A program made the translations under genes and the position numbers. From NCBI RefSeq assembly GCF_002078875.1, contig NC_034409.1:16682631-16746630 (forward strand): DNA of 64,000 nucleotides, read 5' to 3'. Source of the DNA: Numida meleagris. Taxonomy: Eukaryota; Chordata; Aves; Galliformes; Numididae. Under the pieces are notes generated by a model that did no database searches, was not told the origin of the DNA, and was given only the letters and a program-made list of their open reading frames with translations. Below are positions 38,301 through 49,802 of the stretch, piece after piece; the stretch's first letter is position 1; each line of letters begins with the position of its first letter.

Positions 38301-39519
38301 TCTGATGGTACTTGTTTGATGTTTTGCAGGAACCATGACAGTCCTGCAGAATGGTAAAGCAGAAAGCTTCACTCTACTCTTAGGATTCTGAGAAATAGCA
38401 TATTTTTTAAATAATCTAATCATATAGGATTTGTGAGAAAATGTGGAAAAACTCAGGCTGGAAATTCTTTCATCATAACCATAAAATTGGAAGAAATTAA
38501 TTATTAATGATCACAGAAAATGAGGAATCAGAGAACAAAGGCCTAAAGGTGACTTAAGGGTAGTCTTTGGAATAAATGTGCATCAATGTACAGAGATCAG
38601 GTGTGACAGATGACCTAGGCAAATTAATGCAGTATTACAATGTGCACTGAACTTGTTAAATGTAAATGGTAGGAAGGACAACAAAATGACTGGTCTCTCA
38701 AATACAGATGTTGAGACTAAATTCATCCTTTCACTGCAAAAGAACCCTAACTGATAAGGTCTGGCAGTATGTGGAGGCTTAGAGCATAAACCAGAGTAGA
38801 AATTCCCTGCAGCACTGGACCAGATGGATATTTGCAAAGGACATCCCATGCTGGAACAGAGGAGAAGAGTGAGGAGGAAGGAGCAATGGAGAGAGATTGC
38901 TGTGCACTGACCATAGCTTTCCACCCCAGTCCCTCTGTGTAGCTCAAGGGGGCAGAGGACTCTGGAGTGAAGGAGTGAGATTGAGCCCAAGTAAGGGGGG
39001 AAGAAAAGGTACTGTTTTCATGTAAATGTCATTGTTGCTCACTACCCAATTCTAAAATTAAGTATCTATTTTAGTAGGCAAAAAATTAGTTTTCCCAAAG
39101 TTGAATCTATTTTTCCTACATCAGTAATAGGCAAATGATTTCCCTGTCACCATTTCAACCAATGATCTTTCTCTTTTCTGTTTTTACCATCCCTCAGGTG
39201 AAAGAGGTCATAGGCAGCTGGGAAAGACTTTTGCTGCTAGAATCTAGCCCACCACATCTCTAGACAAATTCAAATCTAGACTGAGACTTGTTTGCATTGT
39301 CAGACCATGCAGTTAGCTCAACCCTACAAAAATTATGCTTTTGTGATATGCATTTTTGCTTGTTTGCAAATTTGATTACTGTATTTTTGCTGACCTAAAA
39401 TTTATCTAATTAGTCATGCATATACTTTGTAAATTTTTGGAAAAATGAAAGAAAAGAAATAAAAACCAGAATTATAAAATCTTTCAGAAGTCTTTTAAGT
39501 AACACCATCTCAAACTAAC

Positions 39520-39717
39520 ATGCAATATGACTGCATCTGCTGGCAGAATGAAAGTAATCTCTGAAGCACTTTGCAGCATCTTGTTGGTTTGCCCCTCCAG
39601 TACATCCATCTGGAAATTCTTCATGGTGTCAACCATATCTGGGGTGACTAGGGATCTGTCACTGGAAAATATTCCACAGAGTACAGATAGAAGACTTTTC
39701 TGCCAGAAACGCCCATT
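39520..39717 (-). other. Candidate protein-coding exon, unidentified
   Basis: The minus strand has an open segment of 66 codons. It is bounded upstream by CATCAGTTAG, a possible splice acceptor whose TAG would otherwise be an in-frame stop, and downstream by GTTAGT, a possible donor. Both boundaries would be phase 0 (198 bp). The translation is balanced rather than low-complexity; segments include SLVTPDMVDTMKNFQ and EITFILPADAVILH. Without splicing, the frame runs 11 more codons to TGA. The acceptor has a poor pyrimidine tract and the donor is uncommon. I do not recognise the protein; an old transposon or pseudogene fragment is equally possible. Confidence 0.25.
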
Positions 39718-41370
39718 CTAACTGATGCATAAATAACTATAATTTTTCATAAAAGGCTGAATAAAATCTAGTGTGGAATACATGTTGTATAGTATACCTT
39801 GGGTTTGCAGAAGAATACACATAAGTAAATGTATTCTCCATTTCACTGATACTTAAACATTTGGTTTGACTCACAGTTAATTACTTGTGTTTAAAAGCAC
39901 TCATGATTTCATTGCACTGTGAGCAGGCAATAACATAAGGGTATAATAACCAACTCCTAAACCCAGGAAGGAGATGGCTGCAGAATCTGCACCTTATCTC
40001 TTTAAATGACTCAGATGTTCCTATGGAAGGTGAGGAACATGGATAAAAATCAAACTGCATTACTTCAGAGGCACAACATAATTACTACTGTAGATCTGGT
40101 TTATTAACAGTAGTGAAATTCTCATGTAAATCTAGTTCACTTTACTTATATCATCTTTTTTTTTTGTAATTTTTCAGATTTCCTGACTTCTTGAATATTT
40201 CTAAAATTACATCAATTTTGTTTCAGCCAAAATTATTATTACAGAATTTCATCCAGATTTGTTATGAGTTTAAGGCTGACCGACATTTTCTTTATTGGGA
40301 ATTGAAATATTCACAAAAAAATACCCCACCATGATGGTAATGAAGACTTTAACTGACTTACATACTCAGAAACTATTGAAGGGAATAGTTTTCAAGCCTT
40401 ACACAACTGTACCTTGTCTTTATTTATTTACTTACTTGTTCATTTATATATTTATTTGACTGTTTACCAGTGCACAGCTGTCCTTTCATTTCATATTCCT
40501 GGAATAATGTACAAGAGACACACTGATGCTAAATGAATGGATGATTTCATACATCCACTTGCTGCTGTAAGTAATCACAAATTGCGAACTGTTACCATAT
40601 CATAAAATCCCAGAGAGATATACTATACTAAGTACAATCAAATAGCTTTGGTATCTATGATACCAGTATATGGTATCTTTTTGCAGAAGTTAACTGCTTA
40701 ATAACTCTTAAGAATCCCAATAATTATTACGTAGCCTGTTATGACGATTGATATTCCTGCTGTCTAGGAAAGGAAGCCAAAATCAAAGTAGGTATGGAAT
40801 CTCAACTGCATTCTACATTCTTCAAGTATAAGGTCAACTCAAATTAGAAAGCATTGTAAGTTTTCCCCCCTCCTGTTTGTTTTCAGGACAAACACAATCT
40901 CTTACTTTTTAAAGTTTTATATGTCACTTTTCAGGAATAGTATTAATTTTTAAATTAGACTCAAAGAAGAAGGGCATTATTGCTTTGTGATGATGTTTAC
41001 AGGAGCATTTCGACTGTGTTACTAAAGGCAGATGATTTCATGCCTCTCATTATCAAGGGATCTCAATATTTTGCAGTCACCTAAATGAAGGTGAACAAAA
41101 TCGACCTGCACTTACTCCACTACAAAGTGAAAACCTGAAGTGAGTACAGAATTTTCATTCTGGAATCAGTCTCTTTTCCTCATTTCATACATTTCAAAAC
41201 AAATAAGAAAGTAAAAACATGGCATGCTATTGTTGAAATCCCTACGCAAGTGGCTTGTATTGTGTCACACTAATCATGGCTTCTGAGAAGAAGCTTGAGG
41301 TCTGCATCTGACACTAAAGTGAACTGTCAAAGAATTTGGACGATCACAGAAAATCTCAAAGGTTTGTACA
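39718..41370. other. AT-rich non-coding sequence
   Basis: No recognised gene or transposon. Confidence 0.5.
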
Positions 41371-41464
41371 CATAGAATCATAGAATCATTTGAGTTGGAA
41401 TAGTCTCTTAAAGGCCATCTAGTCCAACTCCTCTGCAGTGAGGAGGGACATATGGGACAGTAGA
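41371..41464 (-). mobile_element. CR1 LINE 3' end, very short
   Basis: The minus-strand CR1 tail (CATAGAATCATAGAATCATT on the plus strand) is followed by about 70 bp of 3' UTR-like sequence (GTTGGAA, CATCTAGTCCAACTCC-like). It is a strongly 5'-truncated insertion with no coding part of note. Confidence 0.8.
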
Positions 41465-43384
41465 TTAAAACTGGACAGCCACTCATCTTAGCTCTCTCTT
41501 GGAGTCTTCATGAGCCATCCAATCATCCACCCGACAGGGATTGCAATTTGTCACCGGTGCATTCTGATGCAGATGTGGAACAATAATGTTGGTGGCATCC
41601 ACTTTTAATCTCTGACCACATAAATCTGAGGTCTTAAACTTCACTCATTAGAGAGGTTATGTTGTTCTCTATGCTGACATTGAAGGTGCTTAGAAAAGCA
41701 GTGTTCAGATGTGTACAATTATTTCTCATTAGAACAAGCTCATAATTTTTGTAACTCTATTATATCCAAGGGAATCATGATTGCATTTAATTTGCCTACC
41801 CCATTCAGTTCAATTCAAGGGCTAAAAGACTACAAAGACAAGGGGGAAATTATGCATACAGGTGTTGCCTGATGACTGAATTAGAAAAGGTAGAAAGGAC
41901 AAACAGTTTCGGTTCAAATCAAGCCAAATAAATGATGGAAATGGTTATAGCAAAGAAACTTATGTAACCCCTAAAAGCTGTTCTGAGAATAGGGACATTA
42001 TTGTTATTTTTGTTCACCAAATATATTATTTAAAGACAACAGCGAGACAGTAGAATTTCTCAGAAGTATTTACAGGGGGAGTTTCACCAACTTTTAATTT
42101 TATGCTTAGAAGTGTATAACTAAAGAACATCCCTCAACAAAAAGGCAGCAAGTACCTGAGGCCCAGGAAACTCACTCTCTCAGAATCTGCACCTCTGTCT
42201 TGTGCATTAACTTGGAGTTCTTTAGAAAAAGGGAAAGGAGATCAGTGAATACTAGGTGAAAACTGGCTTTATCTCGTGCAAGATCCAGATTGTTTCAAAC
42301 AAAGTCATTCATTGCTCTGTCAGTGAGTCACTGAGCACCTTGGAAAGACAGCTGCCTGTGATGATTCAAGTTGGAAAGTTCAACTATACAGTTGCAGCAA
42401 AAGATCACCAACAGATTAGTTCACCAACAGATTACAACAGCAGGATAATACTCTAGAAAAGGGTTTGTTTCTTATCGAGTTTTCGCTCTTGTGAAATCTC
42501 ATGAACAATACAGAATGGAAAAAAAATGGCCTACAGATCTTACAAAACACGTCCTCACCATGAGAAAACACAGCTTTTAACTCAATTCCTCTTATCTGGC
42601 ATAAAATAGCAGTCAAACAAGGCAGCCTATTTTTTCATAGAAGTCAGAAACTGTAGTTGAACTGAGAGATATTGTGAATGACTTTGTCTTTGATGTGATT
42701 TTAACTTAAATCAATTAGCTGTCATTCAAAAATACTGTTGTGCATTTTATGATTAGACAACATCAAAGACCAGCTTCAGAAAAATACAACATGCTCCTGA
42801 AATAAATCCTTTTTTTTTTTTTTTTTTCTGAAAGGAAACAGTTTTGTATGATTTCTGTAGCACATATTTCATTAAGCAATAATATCCTGCCAAAATGGAC
42901 TAAAAATGGTTATTTCCTCCCTACACAGTTCTAAAGGGCTTATTCCCATTTAATTAAGGGACTTCTCTACGAGGTCATGTTTGACTTACCTTTATAACAT
43001 CATTTGGACAATTACCTTTATTTATGGTACTGTTTAGAGTGCTGCATAACTGATGGAAGGGGGACTCAGGAGATTACAAGCTTGCCAGGCATTGTGTCTA
43101 TACTTTATTTTTGTAGCTATTCTGTTAAATCATTTCATTATGGAAAAACTTCACAGCTTGTGTGCCATGGTGGCATTGAAAAATGTTGTTAAAATGCTAA
43201 CACATCCCTAGAATGTCATGTCAGGAGAAGATATATTACATGTACAGGAGTACCAGCATGAGTTCTATCCATAGAACCAATAATTTTTGCTGGATAGTAA
43301 TTATTTGGATAGTGGAAGTTTTGGCTTGCAATTATGAGGTCTTTTAATCCCAATGTTATTTGTTAATTCTCTCAAAAATATGTA
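41465..43384. other. AT-rich non-coding sequence
   Basis: No gene recognised. A T18 run lies at 42810-42827; no retroposed body was seen beside it. Confidence 0.5.
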
Positions 43385-43921
43385 GGGAGCTCTAAAAGTA
43401 ATGCCTCCTAATTATTTCCATGGAAACTAGAACAGATACAAAGAGCACAATAACACTATTTCGTAGAGCAAACAAAACACTGCTTTTCAACCTAGTCATC
43501 ACCATTAGCTATGCATTTACACCAGCAATCAACAAAAGCCTGCATGACACACTGTAAAAATATGCACCAGCAGAGGAGACCCACTGTAGCTGTCGCCACT
43601 GCTGGAATGCACCACCCACTGCTTCATTGTGCTCACATCCACTTTTTGGTCTCCATCACCTTTCAGAAAGCATTGATGAATGTAAATGGCCGCAATTTTT
43701 TCTGCATGGAGGAATACAGTGACACACCTTTGCTTCATGCACACTTCCGTCTCAGATGCCATTTTGTCATACTGCACCTTTGCTGCCATCTGTCACATAG
43801 CAAAAAAAATGTAAGGGAATATTAGTGGGAAGGTTATACTGCCTTACCACCAACATCCTCCTCTTATGTTGAGGGCCAACATAATAAAATAGGAGGCATT
43901 ACTTTCAGAGCAGCCCCTTTC
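43385..43921 (-). mobile_element. Internally deleted mariner element (short derivative)
   Basis: About 537 bp, in the opposite orientation to the other two mariner copies. The ends are GAGCTCTAAAAGTAATGCCT and AGGAGGCATTACTTTCAGAG, with TA at 43383-43384 and 43922-43923. On the minus strand it retains the transposase N-terminus (DGDQKVDVSTMKQWVVH) fused to a C-terminal remnant. The join is at TGCA 43563-43566, the same position relative to the long element as in the 7063 copy. Confidence 0.87.
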
Positions 43922-43923
43922 TA

Positions 43924-44841
43924 GTGCCTGGAAAAGCTGGGACTCATTTGTTCATGTACGCGGAGTAATCAGCTTAATTCTCTACTCTGCTAGTGTTAGA
44001 GACAGCAGTCTACATGACATGGTGTCACTGGGAGCGGATAGTTTACCTGTGCTGTTAAAACTAATGATGTATGTTTTGGCCAATGTCTGTCTCACCGGGG
44101 ACAAAAGAAAGTGTTAGGTATTTCATTTCAGTTATGCTATTTCTTTCTGCCATAGATTTATGTTCTTTTAAACCAGCTCTTGCTGCAGTGCTCTATCTAT
44201 CCATCCATCCATCCACCTTCATTTTCTCACAGGCAGAGTTTTTACAGTCAAACTGGACACTGATAAAAGCAGAAAAGCAGCAAGTAGCTCACTCTCTTTT
44301 CCCGTAATTAAGTAATCAAGGAAGAATATATATCCATGCCTATGCTCATTTCTATCCCTCAAGATAGTGTTGCTAATTTTAGTGTTTCAAAATTACAGGA
44401 CATGGAAGAGGCAGTAAGACTGGCTTAAAATTTATCACAAACTGTTCAAAGAATAAAAAATAAAATAAAATTTCACACAAATGTTAAGTGAGAGAGAGAC
44501 TGAGACAGAGAAATAGAGAGGGAAGGAGGGTGAATAAAAAGGCTGCCCTCAGTCCAAACAAATCATAGGCTACCTTGAGTAATCTTGTCACTTAGGCCTC
44601 CAAATCTAAATGATCCAGTCTCTATTCTGAACTATACAGATGACTTCCAGTGTGAATTTAGAGAAAGTTTGAACTCATGCTTTAAATTCATTGTAGGAAT
44701 CCACAGAGAGTAATAAACCTATGTCAGTCAGAAGTGTCCAAGGGCTTGACACAAAGAAGTGGGCATACTGATGGGAGAAACAAATACACTGGAACAAAAC
44801 TGTAAGCTGGAGACAGGAGATCCTGTAGCTAGACACCAGGT
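43924..44841. other. Non-coding sequence with a CATC microsatellite
   Basis: No gene recognised. A (CATC)n/(TATC)n run lies at 44192-44215 and an A/T-rich, then GAGA-rich stretch at about 44450-44530. Confidence 0.5.
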
Positions 44842-45500
44842 CACCCTCAGTAAGTTTGCAGACGACACCAAGCTGGCAGGAAGTGTCGATCTGCCTGGGG
44901 GTAGCAAGGCCCTGCGGAGAGATCTGGACAGGCTGGATCTCTGAGCTGGGGCTGGTGGGATGAGGTTCAGTGGGACCAAGTGTCGGGTCCTGCACTTTGG
45001 CCACAACAACCCTAGGCAGCACTGCAGGCTTGGGGCAGAGTGGCTGGAGGACTGTGTAGAGGAAATGGACCTGGGAGCGTTGGTAGGTGCTCAGCTGAGC
45101 ATGGGCCAGCGGTGTGCCCAGGTGGCCGGGAGGGCCAATGGCATCCTGGCTTGTATCGGAAGTGGTGTTGCCAGTAGGAGTAGGGAAGTAACAGTACCTC
45201 TGTGCTCAGCACTGGTGGGGCCACGCCTCGAGTACTGTGTCCAGTTTTGGGCCCCTCACTGCAGGGAAGGCATTGAGGCCCTGGAGCGTGTTCAGAGGAG
45301 GGCAACAAAGCTGGTGAGGGGTCTGGAGCACAAGCCTTATGAGGAGCGGCTGAGGGAGCTGGGATTGTTCAGTCTGGAGGGGAGGAGGCTTAGGGGGGAC
45401 CTTATCACTCTCTATAACTACCTGAAGGGAGGCTGTAGTGAGTTGGGGGTCGGATGATCTTGTAGGTCTTTTCCAACCTAGCTGATTCTATGATTCTATG
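44842..45500 (+). mobile_element. CR1 LINE 3' fragment with internal deletion
   Basis: Plus strand, starting just before the RT active site ([11 protein letters not shown], box intact at 44855-44866). A stop (TGA, 44942-44944) interrupts early; then a 165-codon frame (44960-45457) carries the C-terminal domain ([35 protein letters not shown]). At about 45452 the end of the coding region and part of the 3' UTR are deleted, with a GG overlap, and the element closes with two ATTCTATG units (45485-45500). It is the same subfamily as the 20-kb copy. Confidence 0.92.
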
Positions 45501-46335
45501 AAAAGGTAAAGCAGAATGTAGGTGAAAAAGGCAGAAGAAAGAAGCAAAAAGTAAACAGAAATGAAAACATGGGGAAATAAGTAATATCAAGGAGGCTTTA
45601 TTTTACTTACCAGTTCCTTCCCAGTTCCATTCCTATTTTCATAATAAGCTGTAGGATTACTCCAGGAGAAAGAATACAGAGTTTAAGCAGCACAGATCTT
45701 ATGGAAATCTTTTTATTCTGCAAACAGACTATTCTTAGAACTAAACACAATTACAGTGCTAAAATATCAAATTATTCTTATGGGTTTTTTTTGCAACTAA
45801 TAACAAATCAGCTAAGTATCCTGCAACAATTTTTCAGAATTTACCTCCCATGTAAATTAATTCAAAAAGACTTTTACATTCTGATAAAGCTATAAGCAGA
45901 AGGTTGATTCTGTAAAATACAGGCAGACAGGCAAATAAAAAATCAGCTGAGGAATATATTCAAGAAATTGCAAATAAAAAAGAACATTTTAGGGGATAAT
46001 CCTTATATTTTCTATATGAAATGTTAAGTGAGGTCAAACAAATAGACTCATGCTTATTCTACTAAATTTCTATAAGGAATTTCCTTAAATATTGATTATT
46101 CTGGCTTTTCAATGAAAGGCAGCAGCATTAGGGAAGGTTTCAAGATTATCTCAAAAAATTATTTTTCTTCCTGCACACTGTTCGTAGATATGTTTGGAAC
46201 CAAAATAGTGCTAAACCAGCACAAATTCTTACAGAATGCTGAGAATTCTTTCTCTTAAGGATGAAACAGTGTATGGCCACAATGCTAACATTTAAAGGCT
46301 TGCTTCCTTCAGCTTCAGGAAGGCATCGCACTCGC
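45501..46335. other. AT-rich non-coding sequence
   Basis: No recognised gene or repeat. Confidence 0.5.
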
Positions 46336-48636
46336 AGGCACTTATCCTGATGGGGGAGTTAAACCACTCAGATATCTGCTAGGAAAACCACATGGCGAAC
46401 TGCAAGAGATCCAGGAGTCTGTGGATGATAACTTTCTGATGCAAGTATTGGATAGATCAACCAGAGGTGAAGCACTGCTGGATCTGGTGCTCGCCAATGC
46501 AGGGGAGATCATTAAAGGTGTTAAGACTGGAGGCAGCCTAGGCTGCAGTAACCATGCCTTGGTTGAGTTTGTGATCTTGAGGAATGTGGGCCTGGCAAAG
46601 AGTGGAGTCTCTGAGCCCGTAGATGAGAACTGGGGGAGTAAATCCCCCACCACTGTAAGGGCAGAGCATGTCTGAGACTGCCTCATGAGACTGAATGTAT
46701 ACAAGTCTATGTGACCAGATGACATGCATGCCAGGGTCCTAAAAGAGCTGGCTTATATGGCTGCTGAGCAGCTCTCCATCATATTTGAAAAGTTGTGGCA
46801 GTTGGGCAAAGTCCCTGGGGACTGCAAAAAAGGAAACATCACTCCCATTTACAAGAAAGGGAGGAAGAAGGACTCTGGGAACTACAGGCCAGTGAGCCTC
46901 GACTCTGTGCCTGGAAAGATCATAGAACAGATCCTCCTAGAAGACATCTTAAGGCACATGAGGGGTGATCCGAGACAGCCAGCATGGCTTTACCAAAGGA
47001 AGGTCATGCCTGACCAATCTGGTGGTCTTATATGGCAGAACGATGACATTGATGGACAAAGGGAAGGTGACCAGTGACATCTACCTGGACTTGTACAAGG
47101 CCTTTGATATAGTCCCCCACCACATACTTATCTCTAAATTGGAGAGAGGAGAGATAGGGATTTGAGGAGTGAACTATTTGGTGGATAAGTGTCATGGTTT
47201 TATGATTTTCGGTTATTGGTATTCCACATCATAACATCATGTAGTGTATGTACCTAGTTCTCAGAAGAGAAGGACTACTACATTCCCCAGGGGACTTTGC
47301 TCCTCTGTTACCGTTTCCGGTCAGAGGGAAAGATAAAAACTTGCAGATCACAAGACCTTGTTTTATTTCCGCCCGTCTCTCGTCCCAGCAGCATCTCGCT
47401 CCCCAGCCATCTTATCTTCGGTATTAGAGTAAGGCCTACCTTGATTTTTGGACACTCTCTCTCATTGTATTGGATTTATCAGCTTAAATTGTAATTATAT
47501 TGTATAATAGTGTGTTATTTTGCATTCCAATATCTTATTTAGTAAATTAGTTTGTTTCTCCTCAGATTGTTGCTGCTGTTTTTGCTCTCAGGACCATCTC
47601 CTTACCCTTTTTTCCCTTTTCCCTTTTCTGGGGTGTGGGTCCGTGGGTCCCACGTTCCATTCATCACGGAACCAGGCCAAACGCCCATAAACTGTTGACA
47701 ATAAGGAATTGGCTGGAAGGCCACAGACAGAGGGTTGTGGTGAACAGCACTTTGTCCAGGTAGAGGCAATATCCCCCAGAGGTTGGTCTTGGGAGCGGTG
47801 CTCTTCAGTATCTTCATCAGTGACATCGATTATGGGCTCACGTGCACCCTCAGCAAATTTGCCAATGACACCAAGCTGAGTGGTGCAGCTGACACATTAG
47901 AAGGAAGGGATGCCAACCAGAGGGGCCTTGACAAACTCAAAAGGTAGGCCCTTTTGAACTTTATGAGGTTCAACGTAGCAAAATGCAAAGTTTTGCACTT
48001 AGGTTGGAGTAATTCCAGATATGTATAAAGATTGGGAGAACTCCTTGAGGGTAGCCCTGCAGAGAAGGATTTAGGGGTCTTGGTGGATGAAAAACTGAAC
48101 ATGAGCCAGCAGTGTTCTCTTGCAGCCCAGAAAGCAAACTTTACCTGGGCTCCATCAGAAGAGGGGTGGCCAGTAGGGAGAGGGAGGTGATTGTCCCTCT
48201 CTACTCAGCCCTCATGAGGCCACATCTGGAGTATGCAGGTGTGGGGCCCCCAGTACAGGAAAGATGTGGAGCTGCTGGAGAGGGTCCAGAGGAAATCCAC
48301 AAAGATTATCAGAAGGCTGGAGCACCTCTTCTATGAAGAGAGGCTGAGGGAACCTGGAGAAGACAAGGCTTGAGCTTTTAAGCTCAAGGAGGGAAGGTTT
48401 AGATTGGATGTCAGGGGAAGTTCTTTACAGAGAGTGTGGTGAGGTGCTGGAACAGGCTGCCCAGGGAGGCTGGGGATGCTCTGTCCCTGGAGGTGTTCAA
48501 GACCAGGTTGGATGGGGCCTGGGCAACTTGGTCTAGTACCAGATCTGTAGGTTGGTGGCCCTGCCTGTGGCAGGGGCTTTGGAACTTGATGATCCTTGCG
48601 GTCCCTTCCAACCCAAACCATTCTATGATTCTATGA
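46336..48636 (+). mobile_element. CR1 LINE interrupted by a solo LTR
   Basis: A plus-strand CR1 in two parts, 46336-47189 and 47706-48636, separated by an LTR and its target duplication. The first part runs from the end of the endonuclease (the GDFN motif has decayed to GELN; then DRSTRGEALLDLVL) through an internal deletion near 46610 into the RT ([37 protein letters not shown]). The second part resumes at NWLEGHRQRVV-like sequence; its active-site box reads FAND (47858-47869) rather than FADD. Frameshifts are frequent. Near 48375 another deletion trims the C-terminal domain. It ends with two ATTCTATG units (48620-48635). Confidence 0.9.
47190..47700 (+). mobile_element. Solo LTR nested in CR1, 511 bp
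   Basis: It begins TGTCATGG and ends GTTGACA, so the terminal five bases are inverted repeats (TGTCA/TGACA). ATAAG flanks it on both sides (47185-47189 and 47701-47705). Removing the LTR and one ATAAG rejoins the CR1 in the expected order (GTGGATAAG then GAATTGGCTGG). Possible core signals in plus orientation are AGATAAAAAC at 47331-47340 (TATA-like) and AGTAAA at 47541-47546 (poly-A-like). There is no internal retroviral sequence. Family unassigned; a 5-bp duplication as for the LTR at 27057, but the two LTRs are not obviously related. Confidence 0.92.
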
Positions 48637-49295
48637 ATTATTGTAAACAAAAGCTTCCATTCCTCCATTAGAATAATTTTGATGTGGGGTCACAGCTTTA
48701 GACACAGTTGTTCTCATTCTTATTCACACTGGATAAGTATTTCTACCCAGGCATAAGATCTGCTACTGATTCTTCTTTTCAAGAGTCTTGTAACCCAGTT
48801 CACTGGGTTCCAGTTAAATCTCTGTTTTGCAGAACTTTCTTCAGTCTTGTGTCTCTTTCTTTTTGTTTCCTCTCTCAGTTTCTTACTTTCCTCCATGTTC
48901 TGCTCTGTAAAATTGTCAGTTCTCTTCTCTGACTTTTTTCAGGCAAGTGAAATTCCTCTTTCACTTAGAAGTTACCAACATTTTATTTCGGAATGCAGTA
49001 CATTTTTTTCCCCAAGATTAAATTTTGTATGAATATGTGCAATCAGAACAAAAATGAGACAAGTAATACAGAAAATAAAAATGTCTTACTTAATCCATTG
49101 ATGATTCATTATTTTCTTATTTTCTTCACCTGTTTGATTTGTTCTTTGCAATAATCATTAATGGTTATGTTATTTGAAAGGGGATAAGAAAACCAGATAG
49201 CCTACTATAATCTTTTTGTGCAATTTAAGAAATAAGCAGCGGCTGCAATTCAAAATCTTAAGGTTTAGCTGTGTGTGTTTTGGAGAGACTTTTGA
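48637..49295. other. AT-rich non-coding sequence
   Basis: No recognised gene or repeat. Confidence 0.5.
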
Positions 49296-49802
49296 TAGGC
49301 TGCACCTTGAATACTGTGTCCAGTTTTGGGCCCTTCACTGCAAGAAAGACATTGAGGCCCTGGAGTGTGTTCAGAGGAGGGCAACGAAGCTGGTGAGGGA
49401 TCTGGAGCACAGGCCTTATGAGGAGCAGTTGAGGGAGCTGGGATTGTTCAGTCTGGAGGGGAGGAGGCTTAGGGGGGACCTTATCACTCTCTATAACTAC
49501 CTGAAGGGAGGTTGTAGTGAGCTGGGGGTTGGCCTCTTCTGTCTTATAACTAGTGAGAGGACAAAGGGGAATGGCCTCAAGTTGCACCAGGGGAGATTTA
49601 GGCTGAACATTAGAAAACACTACTTTTCTGAAAGAGTGGTCAGGCGCTGGAATGGGCTGCCCAGGGAGGTGGTTGAGTCACCGTCCCTGGAGGTGTTCAA
49701 GAAACATTTAGATATAGCGTTGAGAGACCTGGTTTAGTGGGGTTATTGGTGGTAGGTGGATGGTTGGAGTGGATGATCTTGTAGGTCTTTTCCAACCTAG
49801 CT
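49296..49802 (+). mobile_element. CR1 LINE 3' fragment, 5'-truncated
   Basis: Plus strand, starting in the C-terminal domain ([18 protein letters not shown]) and open to the natural stop at 49737 (ending ALRDLV), with the 3' UTR after it. The octamer tail is missing or decayed (TTCCAACCTAGCTATTTAC). A 173-codon frame from 49216 begins in flanking DNA and reads into the CR1 by chance. It is the same subfamily as the 20051 and 44842 copies. Confidence 0.9.

Larger units (their letters stand above)
31214..39519. other. Long unique AT-rich stretch without a recognised gene
   Basis: Over 8 kb with no transposon or known gene recognised. It contains an octamer-like tandem run (32322-32366), a perfect 11-bp hairpin (35281-35308), and a GC-richer patch at about 38750-39010 that I could not classify. 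The longest frames (129 codons at 33168-33557 plus, 135 codons at 38583-38990 minus) have no recognisable domains. Confidence 0.5.

Noticed and set aside
38583..38990. 135-codon minus-strand frame
   Set aside because: Low-complexity Leu/Ser/Cys content, antisense to a purine-rich patch, with no family signature.
42810..42827. T18 run as a minus-strand retropseudogene tail
   Set aside because: The adjacent sequence shows no coding or SINE-like body.
49216..49737. 173-codon frame that looks like a novel fusion protein
   Set aside because: The first 27 or so codons are flanking DNA and the rest is CR1 ORF2; a chance readthrough.
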